NCBI GenBank assembly: GCA_015680685.1
Contig: MNCI01009084.1
Span: forward strand, 75,878-139,877
Origin: Gnetum montanum
Taxonomy: Eukaryota > Streptophyta > Gnetopsida > Gnetales > Gnetaceae
DNA length: 64,000 nucleotides
Direction of reading: 5' to 3'
Below, piece after piece: positions 35,229 through 47,149 of the stretch (position 1 is the first letter of the stretch; every line of letters begins with the position of its first letter). The notes below the pieces were generated by a model that was not told the origin of the DNA, did not search any database, and saw only the letters and a program-made list of their open reading frames with translations. A program made the translations under genes and the position numbers.

Positions 35229-35666
35229 TTTCTGTTAACACGTGAAGATACTTGGACTGTACTTGAGCATGACATGTTGACATCTGAAAGGCTAAATGAC
35301 GTGACTTTACCCATGAGCAGATTTGAAGGAGCTAAATATGACAAACTAGTGGGTCTTGGATGTATAGGACAAGCATCCTTGGCTGCTATAGAGGACAGCC
35401 TAGGTTGAGATTTATCGTATAGATGATGAAGATGTGTTCCCAAATAACTTGCCTTTTTTTTCTATGCTTACTTGAAATTGAGATCCAGTAGAAGTATCAT
35501 CTACAGGAGGAGCTTCATAATTGTGGACTTGTCATATTAAGAATTAGAGGATGATTACAATGATTCTATGTGCACACATGAGGAGGAGGCAGAGGCATTA
35601 GATGGTGTTCATTTGTGGGAGTATGAACAACAACATCTTGATGATGCAGATCCTTTCAAGGGATAA
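35229..35666 (+). pseudogene. Unrecognised protein-like fragments
   Basis: An open stretch at 35229-35405 (59 codons) has a soluble-protein composition, with T-L-P-M-S-R-F-E-G and K-L-V-G-L-G. A one-base frame change at about 35403 continues with I-D-D-E-D-V-F-P. A second open stretch at 35541-35663 is acidic (E-E-E-A-E-A-L). The pieces lack a common frame and a clear start, so they look like a broken gene or processed copy in the region before the DUF3537 exon at 36050. I do not recognise the family. Confidence 0.35.
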
Positions 35667-36049
35667 CAGTAGCATGGAATCCATGAGCATAATGATGATC
35701 ATCTTGTTATCGATATTTAACATGGAAGAAAGAAACAAAATGTTCATAGGGCAGGTGCTAGTTTTTTTATGACGGGATTCCATTTTATATTTTGACACAA
35801 AGACATATAATCTTATATTGTATGCTTTTCTAAGCAAATGACTTTTCTATATGATTTTTTTGGACATTTTTGTTTGTGGTTTATAACTGTCTCTGTGGAA
35901 AATAAATTATAGTATTCCTCGTTACATGTATGTGTTTAATAATCGTAGAAATAGATTGGCAGCTTTTGCACTATGCATGTTTATGCATTTCTTTCCTGAA
36001 ATTGTAAAAGTTCATTGATTCTTGTATATAAATAGGAGTACAAGACAAG

Positions 36050-39000
36050 ACCAATGTCCTGATTTTCCTGAAACAATGAGAATGCTGCTGCATGGACAGC
36101 CCAGGCTATTTTGGAGTTACATTTCCTGGATTGTTGCATTTCTGTTCATATTTTTTCTGCCGCTGTTCAGGCTGCTCTATGTAAAAGCTTGTTATGGCAA
36201 CCCAAAACACCAGGTAGTGTGTGTGTATTAAGTCATAAACTGATAGAAATGACATTTTATAATGTTGAATACTCTTTCATTGCTTATACACAGTTTTAAA
36301 AGTTCAGGGGAGTGTGGCTTGTTGGTAAGACTCCTTACTTATATCTTATAAGTTACTTGTTTAATCCCAGCAAGTTATGTTGAAATATGTACCACCAGGT
36401 GGCATAGTAAATATATATGTTCAGTTTAATAGGCAGATAGCGAGCTATAAAAAATTATAATCAAATCACTCACCTACTTAATGGATTGCCCCAGTTTAAT
36501 AGGATAAAGACAATCATGATGTTGGTGCAATTTTAAAAGTTAATTTTATTTTATTTCATTTGCAATGCTTTTCTGTGGCAAATGATCTCCTCGTGAAGTT
36601 GCTACAATTCCAAGGGAAATTAGATGTCATCTATGACCATAAACTTACGAGGAACATGTTATATTTTCAAACTCTTAGATACAAAGTACGTTTTGCAGAA
36701 TTTGAAATTCATGACATGTTTCAGAAGACATTATGTTAAAGAAATAAATGGATATCAGAAATGGGAAAATGGTTAGCTGAAGGGAAGAAAGAGATGATTG
36801 AGGGGAGAGAGTGTGTGAGGTACTCACTTTAATAAACGTTTAAGATTTGCTACAACTTAAAATATTTTGTGAACTATGTTTACATCTCTGTCCAGTTGGG
36901 ATGCCTTGATAGTGGCTGAGTGGATTGATATCTTTATCTTCTATTGTAAATGGAAATGTATTTGAGATCCAAGTTTTGGATGCTATTTGTGAGGAGGCCA
37001 ATCACCATTTGCAAAACTGCGTTTTGGAAATGTTTGTGTCAATGGGTCTTAGATCTCACCCATAGTAGATTTGCGAAGGGATGGCCCTAAAATTGAAAGG
37101 GGTCACCATGCAAGTCACGATATTGCATAAGGGTTTGTTGCAATTTGATTTCAAGTCTAAGCAAGAAAGAGGAAAATGGGTGGTGAGGTTGAGGCATGCT
37201 AGTGGTCCCAGTATTAAATCCTTCTATGATATTTTGCTTTGTTGGTAAAGCCTAGGCTCTATCATGATTTTACCCAAGAGGCCAATTACCAACCCCATCC
37301 AAGAGAGTCCTTCTCTATCATGGTAAAATAATTTTACCATTGTCATGATGAGGGGAAGCTCTCTTGGTCATGTTTTTCTTGTTGGACTTTACCATGGTAA
37401 ATCAATAATTATCCTCATAATGTTGGGATAAGAGATGAACTTTTTAACGTAAATTATTATTTGCGAGAGTCGAACTACTTTGTAACCTGGACTTTATTCT
37501 TAGAAAATCAGTTCTTAGTGAATCAATTTGAGATTTTGAATTTGAAAAATATAAAAAATTTTCTCAACCAAATAATATATATATAAGTATATGTATATCA
37601 TAAATATATAGCTAAACTAGTTTTAGGATAGTGATCCCACAAAATGGGTGGTTGGTTCCACAAAAGTATGATCATTAGAGGGTAATGACCTAGAGTACCA
37701 ACAGTACTTCAACTTTTTGGTGTGGATTTATTGCAACAAATCAAGAATTTATAGATTGGAACATGGTGTGTTGCCACTCATTGAAGGAAATTTTTAAATC
37801 AAGTATTGCATAGTGCTTGTGTAGCATGTCAAGTGGGCTGTTTGCCTCTCAGAACAGATTATTCTTATGGTTTATTAAGAACTAGGCCATAATGATGAAG
37901 AAATAATACCAAAATCATGTGCGCTTTTTGTCACATGCATGAGGATGCATGTCACCTTCTTGTTGATTGTCAATGCATTTTTGCTATCTTCACTTGCATT
38001 GGCCCTAAATCAAATCCTTGTTGACAAAAAAGTACTACCAAAATCATGTGCACGTTTTGTCACATGCATGAAGATGATGTATGTCACTTTCTCATCAACT
38101 ATCAATTTAGCGTTGTTGTCTTTACCTGCCTTGGCCTTAATCCACATGAGATCGCCCCTTGCTCTTGAACGCATGCTTGTAAGGAGATTCTCTTGTCATG
38201 CTTTCTACTTCGAAAACTCTGGAGAGAACAATCTCCTTTTTAATCTACCAGTGCAGGGCAGCCAATGATACTCATAAATGCTATTTGTTGAGATTGAACT
38301 CGAACCTAGAATGTGATAAGAAAATCCCTACCATTGAAGGCCTGCACACATCAATTTTGTTGTTAATAATTGTCCTTGGAATTGTTAATGACATGTGGCA
38401 TAGCTGACAATTGTTGAAGATAGAGAATGTGGAATGGTTAACAATTATTACTGCTTGGAAGTAGTGGAACATGACATCATTTTCACATGTAAACCTATTC
38501 ATGTCGGAGAAAAGGCTGATTCACCTCAGGAAAGAATGCAGTTTGAGCTAATATTCAGGCAAAATCAAAAGAAAAGAAAAGATGACAATGGTTATGATAA
38601 TTCAATTGTGCACATACAGGTTACAATGGTAAACTATAGTAATGACATCATCTTTACCATTGTTAACCATAACATCTTATGTGTGGATGCCTTAAGCCAA
38701 CTTAATTGCATAATACCGACAAGTGCCTGAGCTTTGTAAGGCAATCTAATCTCTTGGATGGGACAACCTGTTGTCCATATTAAATGGAGATGCTAAATGC
38801 AACACAATTGAGTTTTTCTAGAATTGGAAAAATTGATGCTACATTGTAGTACCACAATCTCATCGACAACAATAATCCTTGTTGATGCCATCTGTCAAGA
38901 GATTGAACTCAAACCTATGAGAAAATCCCTACCATTGAGCCAAACTTAATTGCATAATACCAAGAAGTCCCTGAGTTTTGGAAGGCACTCTGATCTCTTG

Positions 39001-42000
39001 CGTGGGACATCCTAGTATCCATATTAAAAGAAGATGCTAAATGCAACATGGTTGAGTTTTTCTAAAATTAGAAAAATCGATGCTATGTCTGCAGTATCAT
39101 AATCTCACCAACAGCAAAGGCCATTAGTTCCCTCTTGGGTATTGTCATAGTAGGGTAGACATGCAAAATTTGCTACAAAGGTTGACAACATGTACGTATT
39201 TTCTTCTTGCATGACATTCCTCAAGTTAGGAGTAGACCTGTACCATGGCCAACACTCACTGAACCCTAAAGCACGATGGTTGACGTAGTGATGAGGTTTT
39301 TTGTGTAGTCAGGATTATCTTCAAAATCTGGGGTCAACAGTTTTTTCTTGCTTAAGGCCCTCTACACATGCTTGCAAATTAATCTGCTTGAATATTTAAT
39401 CCGTGAACTCCATCGATGGAATCAACATTCTATGTTGATTTTGATGTTATGATATATTGTCAATGCTTCTTCATCCTTGGCTTATTATCATCCAAGGAGG
39501 ATGCCCCGTTGTCATCTTATTTCAATTTCTCTGGGAGCTTTTTTGTTGGTAATAGGAAGGGCAGAACTCTTTCTGCCCACACCATTCATTTCCACAAGCA
39601 CCGATTAACAACAAAGTCCAGAGCATCAAGTATCTAGTATTGTTGCTAATTTTCTTTTAGGGAATTTCGTGGTGTGGTACCATGCTTGTGGGAACTATCG
39701 TAAGTAGCGACATAGAAACATTTTAGGTCTTTCTTTTGGGGGATTGACCTTGTCCCTTTCTCCCCACACTTTGTGTCTTATGCTAGTTAGCTTTCACCAT
39801 CCTTCACTAGCCTAGGTTGTCCCCAAGTTTCCCTCACCTTTTTCACCTTTGGGCTTTAATCTATTCTGTTCAAACACTATTCTTACTCCCTCCCACTCCT
39901 TTCCCTTGCCTCCGGTGTAGGGGAAGGGGAGGAAGGTATTTGTGTGCCTAATTTTTTGCTCCTTTCATTACCAAGATGGAGCCCAACATCTTGAGGCAAC
40001 TTGCTTCTTTTCTTCCCCTTCGTGGAGAATCTTTTACAACATCATCTTCAAAAGTGATATAGAAATTAAGGATTGGTATTAGTTTCTACCTCCATTTGGT
40101 CCTCTCTAGCTTCTTTAGGGTATCTTGGGAAATCAATGCCAATTTTGACGTTTTGCATTGGTTTATGCATCAATTTTGTCCTCAGTTTTGGCAACATCAA
40201 TTTCCAAATTCTGTTTATAATGTCAATTTCCAACCTCTGTTTCCAATGTCAGTTTCCAATCACCGTTTCCATCTTTGGCAAATTTTTGGGGCTATTATCA
40301 ATGCCAACACTAATGTCCACATTACTTCTAGGGTCAGTTTTTTTGCTTCACTTCAAATCAACATTGAAATCATTGGCCAATGTTGGTTTTATTGTCATTT
40401 CCCCTTCTTGAGATAAATTGAATTTAACGTTGACAGTGAGTGTCACTTTCAGCATTGGTTTTAACCCTCATGTAAAATTAATGTCAAGATTGACGCTCAA
40501 CATCAGTTCCAACGTTGATTTCTGACATGGCATTGAAAATGAGATTGAGATTCCCTCTAACTTAATGGATGTGCCCCTTAGCTGTAAATAGGGGTGCTAG
40601 GCCTCATTTTACAGATTAAGAACTTGAAATTGATGCACTAGAGGATGTAACTTGAGCACTTCAACACTTTTCTGTGAGAACTTAACCTTATTTCCATCAG
40701 TATTTTGAAGGCTTTCATCACTTTTTGAGTATTTTGATGAAGGAATTGTATCCAGACTTAAGATCTCTTGAGTTCTTTAGCATTCTATCTCTATAACTTG
40801 AGGATCTATAAAACCGAGTTTCCTCACTGTCTGCCACATAGGTTTCCAACAATGGTTTTTAACTTCAGTTTCTTACCTTACTTTCTAACGTTAGTATCAG
40901 TTCTTGAGCATGAATTTTAGACTTCATGTCAGTTTTCCTCTCTCTGGAAACCAATGTTTAAGCTTGCAGAAGGTCCAACAATGCCATCAGCTTGTAGCAA
41001 TTAATTTAAGGGTAGTAGCTTTGATCTGCCCTCACCATCTCCTCCACAGCAGCTTTGCTTCTTTTTTGTTTGTAGCTCATTCCATTAGAGTGTACTCTTC
41101 TCTTCCTCTTTTAACTTTTTGTCTCAAGTAGATGTAGTCTGAAGTTTATATATTTTTATTGTCATGTTGTTTCTGGTTTCTAGTCATTTTAATTTCCAAC
41201 TTTAAAGTCATGGATAGGTCTATAGTCATGTACCATGTAAAAAAATTTCAATAAATGGAAAATGTGCCTCATGTATGTAGTGGTCAAGAAACATGCCCAA
41301 AATGACAAAAAGTTCACCCAAACCTATAAATAGAGGTGCCTACCTTCATACCAAAGTGTGACTTTTTCATTATTCATATGCAACTCTCCAATTCCATTGT
41401 AGAAGGCATTCAAGCTAAAGAAGAATAAGGGGATCAGAAGTTTCTTCCAAGAATCTCTCATTTTCCTGTCATATATCATATTTCATTTGCATTTTACATT
41501 GATTTCACATTAAAGCTTTGCATTTTCACATGTTTTCATGTATATCATTACATCAAATCACATTACTTTTAAGCTCAAAGCTATATTTCATAGCATTTTT
41601 GGCCCCTAGTCCCAGCTTTCCTCCTTACTATTCCTTTGGATCCAACATCCCCTAGCTTGTCTAAACTACATCCATCTTGGGATGCCTCCCTCCCGTTTCA
41701 AGGCCCTTTTGCCTTTCAATTGAATCCCTTTGTGGAGTAGACCTATACCATCGATCAACCAGATGATGCAATGCTTGACAATGTTCTCCAGTGCCCCTAG
41801 TGAATGGACTTCAAAAATGTTACTCTGAAGATGTTCTTTCAGCACGAGATATACCCATTCTAGGTGTTGGAAATTGTACACTTAGCTTAAGGAGAAGATC
41901 TCATGGTTACTACAAAGTAGGCAAAAATTTCCTGACATTCTGATTGGGAAGTGATGAAGACAGATTTTTGTCGATTGATATTGCTATTCACACCCTCCAA

Positions 42001-45000
42001 CATACAAACAATAGAGAATATTTTAATGCTATATGATAAGTATTTTTTTCATTTGTTATAGACTCTGGGATGACAGTGTAACATGAACATGATTCTTTGG
42101 ATGCTGTGGCCTATTTAGCACTTACTCATTCCAATGGACAAATTGCATCATCTTCAGGGGTAAGGTTGTGCCTTTAGAATCAGAAGAGGTCATTGCCCAA
42201 CCGATACATGACCAATGACGGCACAGACCTTTGTCACCACCCTCTCAACCATAACCACAATGACATTTTCCCCCTTCTACAACTGCACAAAACCTAGAGG
42301 GCCAAGACACTCAGGAGGGAACACAAAGACAATGTGATGCATAAAGAATCAAGCAAATCAACAATCTGCTGAAGATGACATGGAAAGATGTTCTTCAGGG
42401 AACAACATATGCCCATATTATGGCCTTGAGGGTCCATATTATGCAAATAAAACTCAGATTATCAAGGCTAGCTACAAACTCAGTTCCACCACATAGCCAA
42501 AGTAAGGAGGTAATGTGGAATGCTTTAACTTCAAAATGCATTTAATGCCTTGGGTGATGATGATAGTAGATAAAAAATCTTGGCCTTGCATGGTAGAAAC
42601 TTTCTACACTATCTCAAGATATGGATAGACGATGATGATCTTGATGAAGTATTAGCTTAGTGGTAAGACTCTAGGCCTGGAAAGACCAGGTCACAAGATT
42701 GACTCCAGTGGACAATGCAGAGTTATGGATTAAAAGAAATTTTGTAAAAGGAAATTTGAAGTCCAATAGATCCAAGAGGGTTTTAATGGATACTAGTAAA
42801 AATTCAATTTCAGTTTCAATTTCAAATTAAAAGATCTGGACAGAGAAACTGAAATGGAGGGAAGCTTAGTGCTAATGATTTATCACCCCTGCACTTAATT
42901 ATTCCATAGTACTCAAATATGCTGTTTTTTTTATAAAAAAAAAAACATTGTGTTGTTTTCTCTGTATGTTCTTATCGATAGACTGTTGGAATTTGTTTTG
43001 CTGAGTCCAGATCCACTGTTCTGTTCGATCCTTTGGTCCTATGGCTATTGTGTTCCTGTTGGATTACCACATATATTGTGAATCCCTGTACACCTTTTGT
43101 ATTTTCATTTTATGTTACACATTCCTCTAGTAGAGCTAAGTGTTTTCTTGGTTCATTGAGATTTTGCATATATTCATTGTTTTTTTTTCCTTATCTGCCT
43201 ACGCAAAAGATTCATTCATAGAAATAGAAATTTGAGCATTCTTGTTTTGGTCCATGTTGCTGGGCCATCATAAAAACATAGTGTTGACAGCAGAATGGAC
43301 GACACTTCATCTTTATTTTATTGGCGTGTGTTCTCTAATTTATATTTGTACCCTTTTTGCTGTTAGCCAATCAAATCAGGCAACTGAAAAACTTATGAAT
43401 TAACTGAAACTGAAGTTTAACTATGTTATGTTCGTATAGACTCAAAGGATCTGTTAGACAAATTTGGACAAAATACATTAGTAGTAAGTAATATTTTGAA
43501 AAATTTCCTCTATATTTTAATTAAAAAATAATGAATATCGTAACTTAATTTTTCTGTTTTTGTATTTTGTGTTAAGAAAAGCCTACCTAGAATGCAAGTT
43601 GTACTTGTAATGTGAGAATTAAAAAATCATTGAAATACTGGGAAACTGTCTCTTCCTGAAAATTTAAAAGAAAAACAATCTTAACAAACCATTGAGCGTT
43701 ATAAGTACTTGCATGGATCTGTTTCTATGCCTTAAATTTAAATTTTTTAAAAAAACCATAATTAAATTAAAAATCATAACAATTTCAATACCTCAACTTA
43801 TATCCAATTTTTGTTCATCCATTACTCGAGAAGCAATGTAGAAGGAATCCTTCCTGCAAGATAACTAATTCCTTAATATTTTAATTCCTTGGCAGTAAAC
43901 TGAAATCCCAGGTGAAAATGAGCCTTGATTCCTGAAATCATTGACGCCGGAATAAGATCTGTAAACCGGTGCATTCTTTTTTTTCTTCTAACATTTCACT
44001 GGGCATATAACCTACTTCAAAGGAATTTTCTTCTGAATTGCTAAGCTCCTACACTTTCCTAGATTTGCAACAGAAGAATAGCTCTTGTCATTTATGCAGG
44101 TATTCACCAATATATCTTGTTCAGGAAATCCCCATGTATTTTTAAATAGAGAATTATTTAACTATTGTAATTTTTCCGCGTTAAGGATGTTTTCTGATGA
44201 AAGCAATGGATGTTCGACCGATAATATATATGAATTTAATCTTCAAAAACAAGGCTGGTTTAAATTAACTTATGAATTCAACGCCGTGTTTATTGCTTTT
44301 GTGAAAGAGTTTTCTTACCGCTGCTATTGTACTTATCGTTTCTTTTACAGTTGGTTTTTCAGCCACTGATTGTTATTGCTGGGAGCCTCATCGCCTTTGT
44401 TTCTTTCATATTCGTAGCTCAAACCATCCATAAATTTGGAAGGCAAGAAATCGTTGAACTTGAGACAGGAGAAAATTTGAAGACACAAATGAAAAGTGAG
44501 CATAACACAATGATACAGGTATTGTTATTTTTCTTATAGTCGGGTTCATGTAGAAATGAACGTCTTTGGGTTTCTGCGGTATATCGCACTTGTTTGCATT
44601 AAACATTTTGTTTGAATATTTGAATAAGATTATGTTGTTTACAGTAGGCTGCAATGCTTCTTGTGATGTAGGAGGGTTGTAAACTTTTGGCAAAACTTTT
44701 CACCCCTCTGCTGATCGCGATTGCCATCCATAAATATTGGTTGTATGCTGATGTTCACTTGAACCCATTACCATTCGGCCTTGATAATGTTGCAGACCTG
44801 GTAATAATTGGGTCTGTACAAGCAGCACCATGGACATTCCATACATACATTTATTTATATGTTTGTGTTCTATTCTGGGAAGTATGCAAATTGCAGGTAA
44901 GTTTTCATGAGTTGCAATTATGATTCAGTTTATTTAACACTTACTTTTAAAAACCATATTTTAGACCTAAGAACCATCCAAACCATTCAAGCTCTGTGTT

Positions 45001-46859
45001 CGTTGGTTCTTTTTAAATATGTCATTTAGGCAAATATTATAATGAACGTTGAATTTTATCTTTACTAATTTTTGTGATGTTTACTGTTCAAAGCTTCTGA
45101 GAATGAAACATTTTGAGGATACACTGTTGCAAGGATGCGATGCAGAGGATTATTTTGCTACATACAAGCGAATCTTAAATTTTCTGGATTCTGCAAGCTA
45201 TCACTTCAGATGGTTTTTGGCTATGTCTGGATGTATAACTGTTTTCTGTGACTTGGCCTCACTGTATGAAATAGTCAGTCATCTTCGAACTGGCACTGGT
45301 ATATTAATGACTGCAGATTTGATGGTAAGGGACGCTTTCTCATATATATTTTATAACTATCTTGTACTACATATGTTGAGATTATCGAAGCCAGGTATAT
45401 GTTGCATTAGCTTTCTAACGTGGCTTGTGATATGCAAATTACGGTTTTAATTCCAAAAAGTATGGTAATGTAAATACTGTTATTTTCTTGTTAAATTTTT
45501 TTAAAGTATATTAGTTGTTATATGTATGGAGGCTACCTATAGTTTGTATGGCTTTATTAAGATGTTGACTATATATCTTGAGAGTTTTGAGACCCACCAT
45601 TCATTGCATGAACTTTTTACACTTATTTTGGACATGGTTACTTGGCTACTTCCAATCCAATAATGAGAAATATAGGTGGTATTGTTTCTTTGACTAGTAT
45701 ACACTGCCTTCACCCTGAAGCAAGTGTGCTCTTTCTTGAACGTATTCATACAGAGAAATATAGGTGGTATTGTTTCTTTGACTAGTATGCTCTTTCTTGA
45801 ACGTATTCATACAGAGAAATATAGGTAGTATTGTTTCTTTGACTAGTATACACTTCCTTCACCCTGAAGCAACAATGTGCGCTCTTTCTTGAACGTATTC
45901 ATACAGATATGCATTCTCTGGCTTCAAATTCCTGAAGCAACAATGTGCTCTTTCTTGAACGTATTCATACAGATCTGCATTCTCTGGTCCCGAATGTTCT
46001 ACGTATACAAGTCAAATTCCTGAAGCAACAGTGTGCTCTTTCCTGAACGTATTCATACAGATATGCATTCTCTGGTCCCGAATGGTCTACGTATACAAGT
46101 CAAATTCCACTTCTGTTTAAGATTTCCTTGCTAATTCTTAGGTATCAAGTTCACGATTTTCTTGTTTGATTTGAGGGTGCCACGTTTTCAATAACAAAAT
46201 CAGAAACTTGATAAACTGCAGATTTTGAATACAGTCAATATGGCAGGTTGGGTTTGTGTCTGCGGTCTGCATCGAAAATAGCACATATACATCGCAACAT
46301 TGTGCAGATTTTGAATACAGTCAATATGGCAGGTTGGGGTTTGTGTCTGCGGTCTGCATCGAGACCGAAAATAGCACATATGCATCGCAACATTGTACAG
46401 ACAGCATCCTGCGTGCATGCCGAGTTGACATATTCTGAGCTAAATTGCTCCTCATTCCTTGGCCAAGATAAAGGAATTGAAATTTCTCAAAGGATCCAGC
46501 GACTTTCTGAGTGCCAAGCTGCTTGGTCAAAACGTGCTGTCCTCGGTATAGAATCTCAAATTTATTTACTGTACTGTTGTTCTACACATGCACCAGTAAT
46601 TGTAAGCTTTACACCATGAGTTTTTAAAAACCTGTCAGGATTGTATGTTCAATAATTCCAATCTCATAGCTGGCTTCTAAGAGATCTAATTTTAAACTAT
46701 TTATTATGTTTCTCTTTGGTGACCGTAAACTTTTTGTCCACCAATGTTGCCGTTATTTCAGTATATGGCTTTATTCTTGACCGCTTCTTTGTGCATACAA
46801 GCCTAGGGGCTCTTGCCACAACAACATGGTTTGTACTAAGCCAATCATTGGCCCACTAA
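36050..46859 (+). CDS. DUF3537 seven-transmembrane protein (plant gustatory-receptor-like), spliced
   Basis: The coding exons are 36050-36213, 44351-44518, 44672-44896, 45094-45324, 46308-46545 and 46762-46859 (stop TAA 46857-46859). All junctions are GT-AG and phases agree (0,0,0,0,1). The product, about 365-395 residues depending on its start, has seven hydrophobic segments: one in each of the first two exons, two in the third, one in the fourth, one across the fourth-fifth junction, and one in the last. Family blocks I recognise are C-V-L-F-W-E-V-C-K-L-Q followed by L-R-M-K-H-F-E, L-C-L-R-S-A-S, and the C-terminal Y-G-F-I-L-D-R-F. DUF3537 proteins are plant membrane proteins related by structure to animal gustatory receptors; their biochemical role is poorly known. 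The 8.1 kb second intron is very long. Exon 5 has S-A-S-R-P-K-I where the family has S-A-S-K-I, from a 6-base insertion. Membership is fairly sure; the N-terminus is not. Confidence 0.8.
36303..36440 (+). mobile_element. tRNA-derived SINE-like remnant (weak)
   Basis: GTGTGGCTTGTTGGTAAGAC resembles a tRNA A box (GGCTTAGTGGTAAGA). A B-box-like TTGTTTAATCCC lies about 45 bases downstream. Diverged. Confidence 0.35.
37911..38150. repeat. Tandem duplication, about 125 bases
   Basis: CCAAAATCATGTGC ... TTTTGTCACATGCATGA occurs at 37911 and again near 38038. One frame of the first copy reads C-A-F-C-H-M-H-E-D-A-C-H-L-L, faintly like the zinc-binding end of a LINE reverse transcriptase; too short to call. 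Confidence 0.65.
38698..39110. repeat. Direct repeat pair, about 243 bases apart
   Basis: CTTAATTGCATAATACC occurs near 38701 and 38944, and GATGCTAAATGCAACA near 38789 and 39032. AAAATCCCTACCATTGA also occurs near 38321 and 38925. Confidence 0.75.
40160..40560. repeat. Low-complexity degenerate repeat
   Basis: Short units such as AATTTCCAA, TGTCAGTTTCCAAT and AACATCAGTTCCAACGTTGA recur. No coding signal. Confidence 0.5.
41325..41332 (+). promoter_or_regulatory. LTR-like TATA box inside intron
   Basis: CCTATAAATAGAGGTGCC is a strong plant TATA context. Nearby bases resemble an LTR U3/R boundary, but no second LTR or TSD was found. Confidence 0.35.
42645..42840 (+). mobile_element. tRNA-derived SINE remnant
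   Basis: TTAGCTTAGTGGTAAGACTC is a good tRNA A box. AGATTGACTCCAG is a B-box-like element about 40 bases on, followed by GTGGACAATGCAGAGTTATGG. The body matches 52385-52560 (TAGATCCAAG, then a TTTCAGTTTCAATTTC-like end). Confidence 0.65.
45664..46110. repeat. Tandem repeats in intron before exon 5
   Basis: The blocks GAGAAATATAGGT, TTTCTTTGACTAGTAT and CTCTTTCTTGAACGTATTCA recur several times at spacings of about 60-110 bases. The array ends about 110 bases upstream of the duplicated exon start. Confidence 0.8.
46222..46307 (+). pseudogene. Extra tandem copy of the start of DUF3537 exon 5 (frameshifted)
   Basis: The 86 bases duplicate the first 93 bases of exon 5 (46308-46400), including the preceding CAG acceptor. 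The copy lacks one G in the GGTTGGG(G)TTTG run, so a splice at 46222 would shift the frame. It also lacks the 6-base GAGACC that adds Arg-Pro in the exon used. Checking each AG in this copy, none gives an entry point in the required phase 0, whereas 46308 does. The copy therefore probably lies in the intron or makes frameshifted transcripts. Confidence 0.75.
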
Positions 46860-46940
46860 GAATGCTAAACATCAAGGAAATGAAAACTGCATTCACTTTG
46901 TATCTCTTAACAGCTCTGATATTCTTTAATAAGTGTTTAC

Positions 46941-47020
46941 TCTAACCATAAACATGGTGTGTGCGCCCTCACTTTTGCCCTCTAACCATAAACATGGTGT
47001 ATGCGCCCTCACTTTTTATG
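46941..47020. repeat. Tandem duplication, 40-base unit, after the DUF3537 stop
   Basis: TCTAACCATAAACATGGTGT starts at 46941 and 46981; each is followed by (G/A)TGCGCCCTCACTTTT. Confidence 0.85.
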
Positions 47021-47143
47021 GGCAAATTTAGGGTTGAGCACTTGAAATTTTAGCTTATGTAGGAGGATTTTGTTTTAAGTAGGTTTTTGAATGTAATACT
47101 TATTGTTTATGATGATAAACCGTGAATATGTATCATTTCATTG

Positions 47144-47149
47144 AATAAA
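47144..47149 (+). terminator. Possible polyadenylation signal of DUF3537 gene
   Basis: AATAAA about 285 bases behind the stop codon. It is a common hexamer in AT-rich DNA, so this is only a candidate. Confidence 0.3.

Larger units (their letters stand above)
31689..36049 (+). other. Putative first intron / upstream region of DUF3537 gene
   Basis: AT-rich. It includes a diverged direct duplication (about 32005-32575 versus 33390-33765), a 35-base tandem repeat (about 34904-34970) and two unrecognised open fragments near 35229 and 35541. If the first exon is at 31625 this is a 4.36 kb intron; otherwise it is upstream sequence. Confidence 0.4.
36214..44350 (+). other. 8.1 kb intron of the DUF3537 gene
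   Basis: Donor CAG-GTAGTG and acceptor TTTTACAG-TTG are both in phase 0. Contents include tRNA-like SINE heads (about 36313 and 42650), duplicated segments (37911-38150, 38698-39110), a degenerate TTTCCAA-rich stretch (40160-40560), and a sequence with a TATAAATAGAGG box (41325) that looks like an old LTR promoter. No competing gene was recognised. Confidence 0.7.

Noticed and set aside
37911-38150. LINE reverse-transcriptase zinc-binding segment
   Set aside because: One frame has spaced Cys and His residues, but the segment is short and tandemly duplicated, and no reverse transcriptase is nearby.
42650-42720. A tRNA gene
   Set aside because: A-box and B-box-like sequences are present, but the arms do not pair as a cloverleaf and related copies occur elsewhere with a common body; a SINE head fits better.
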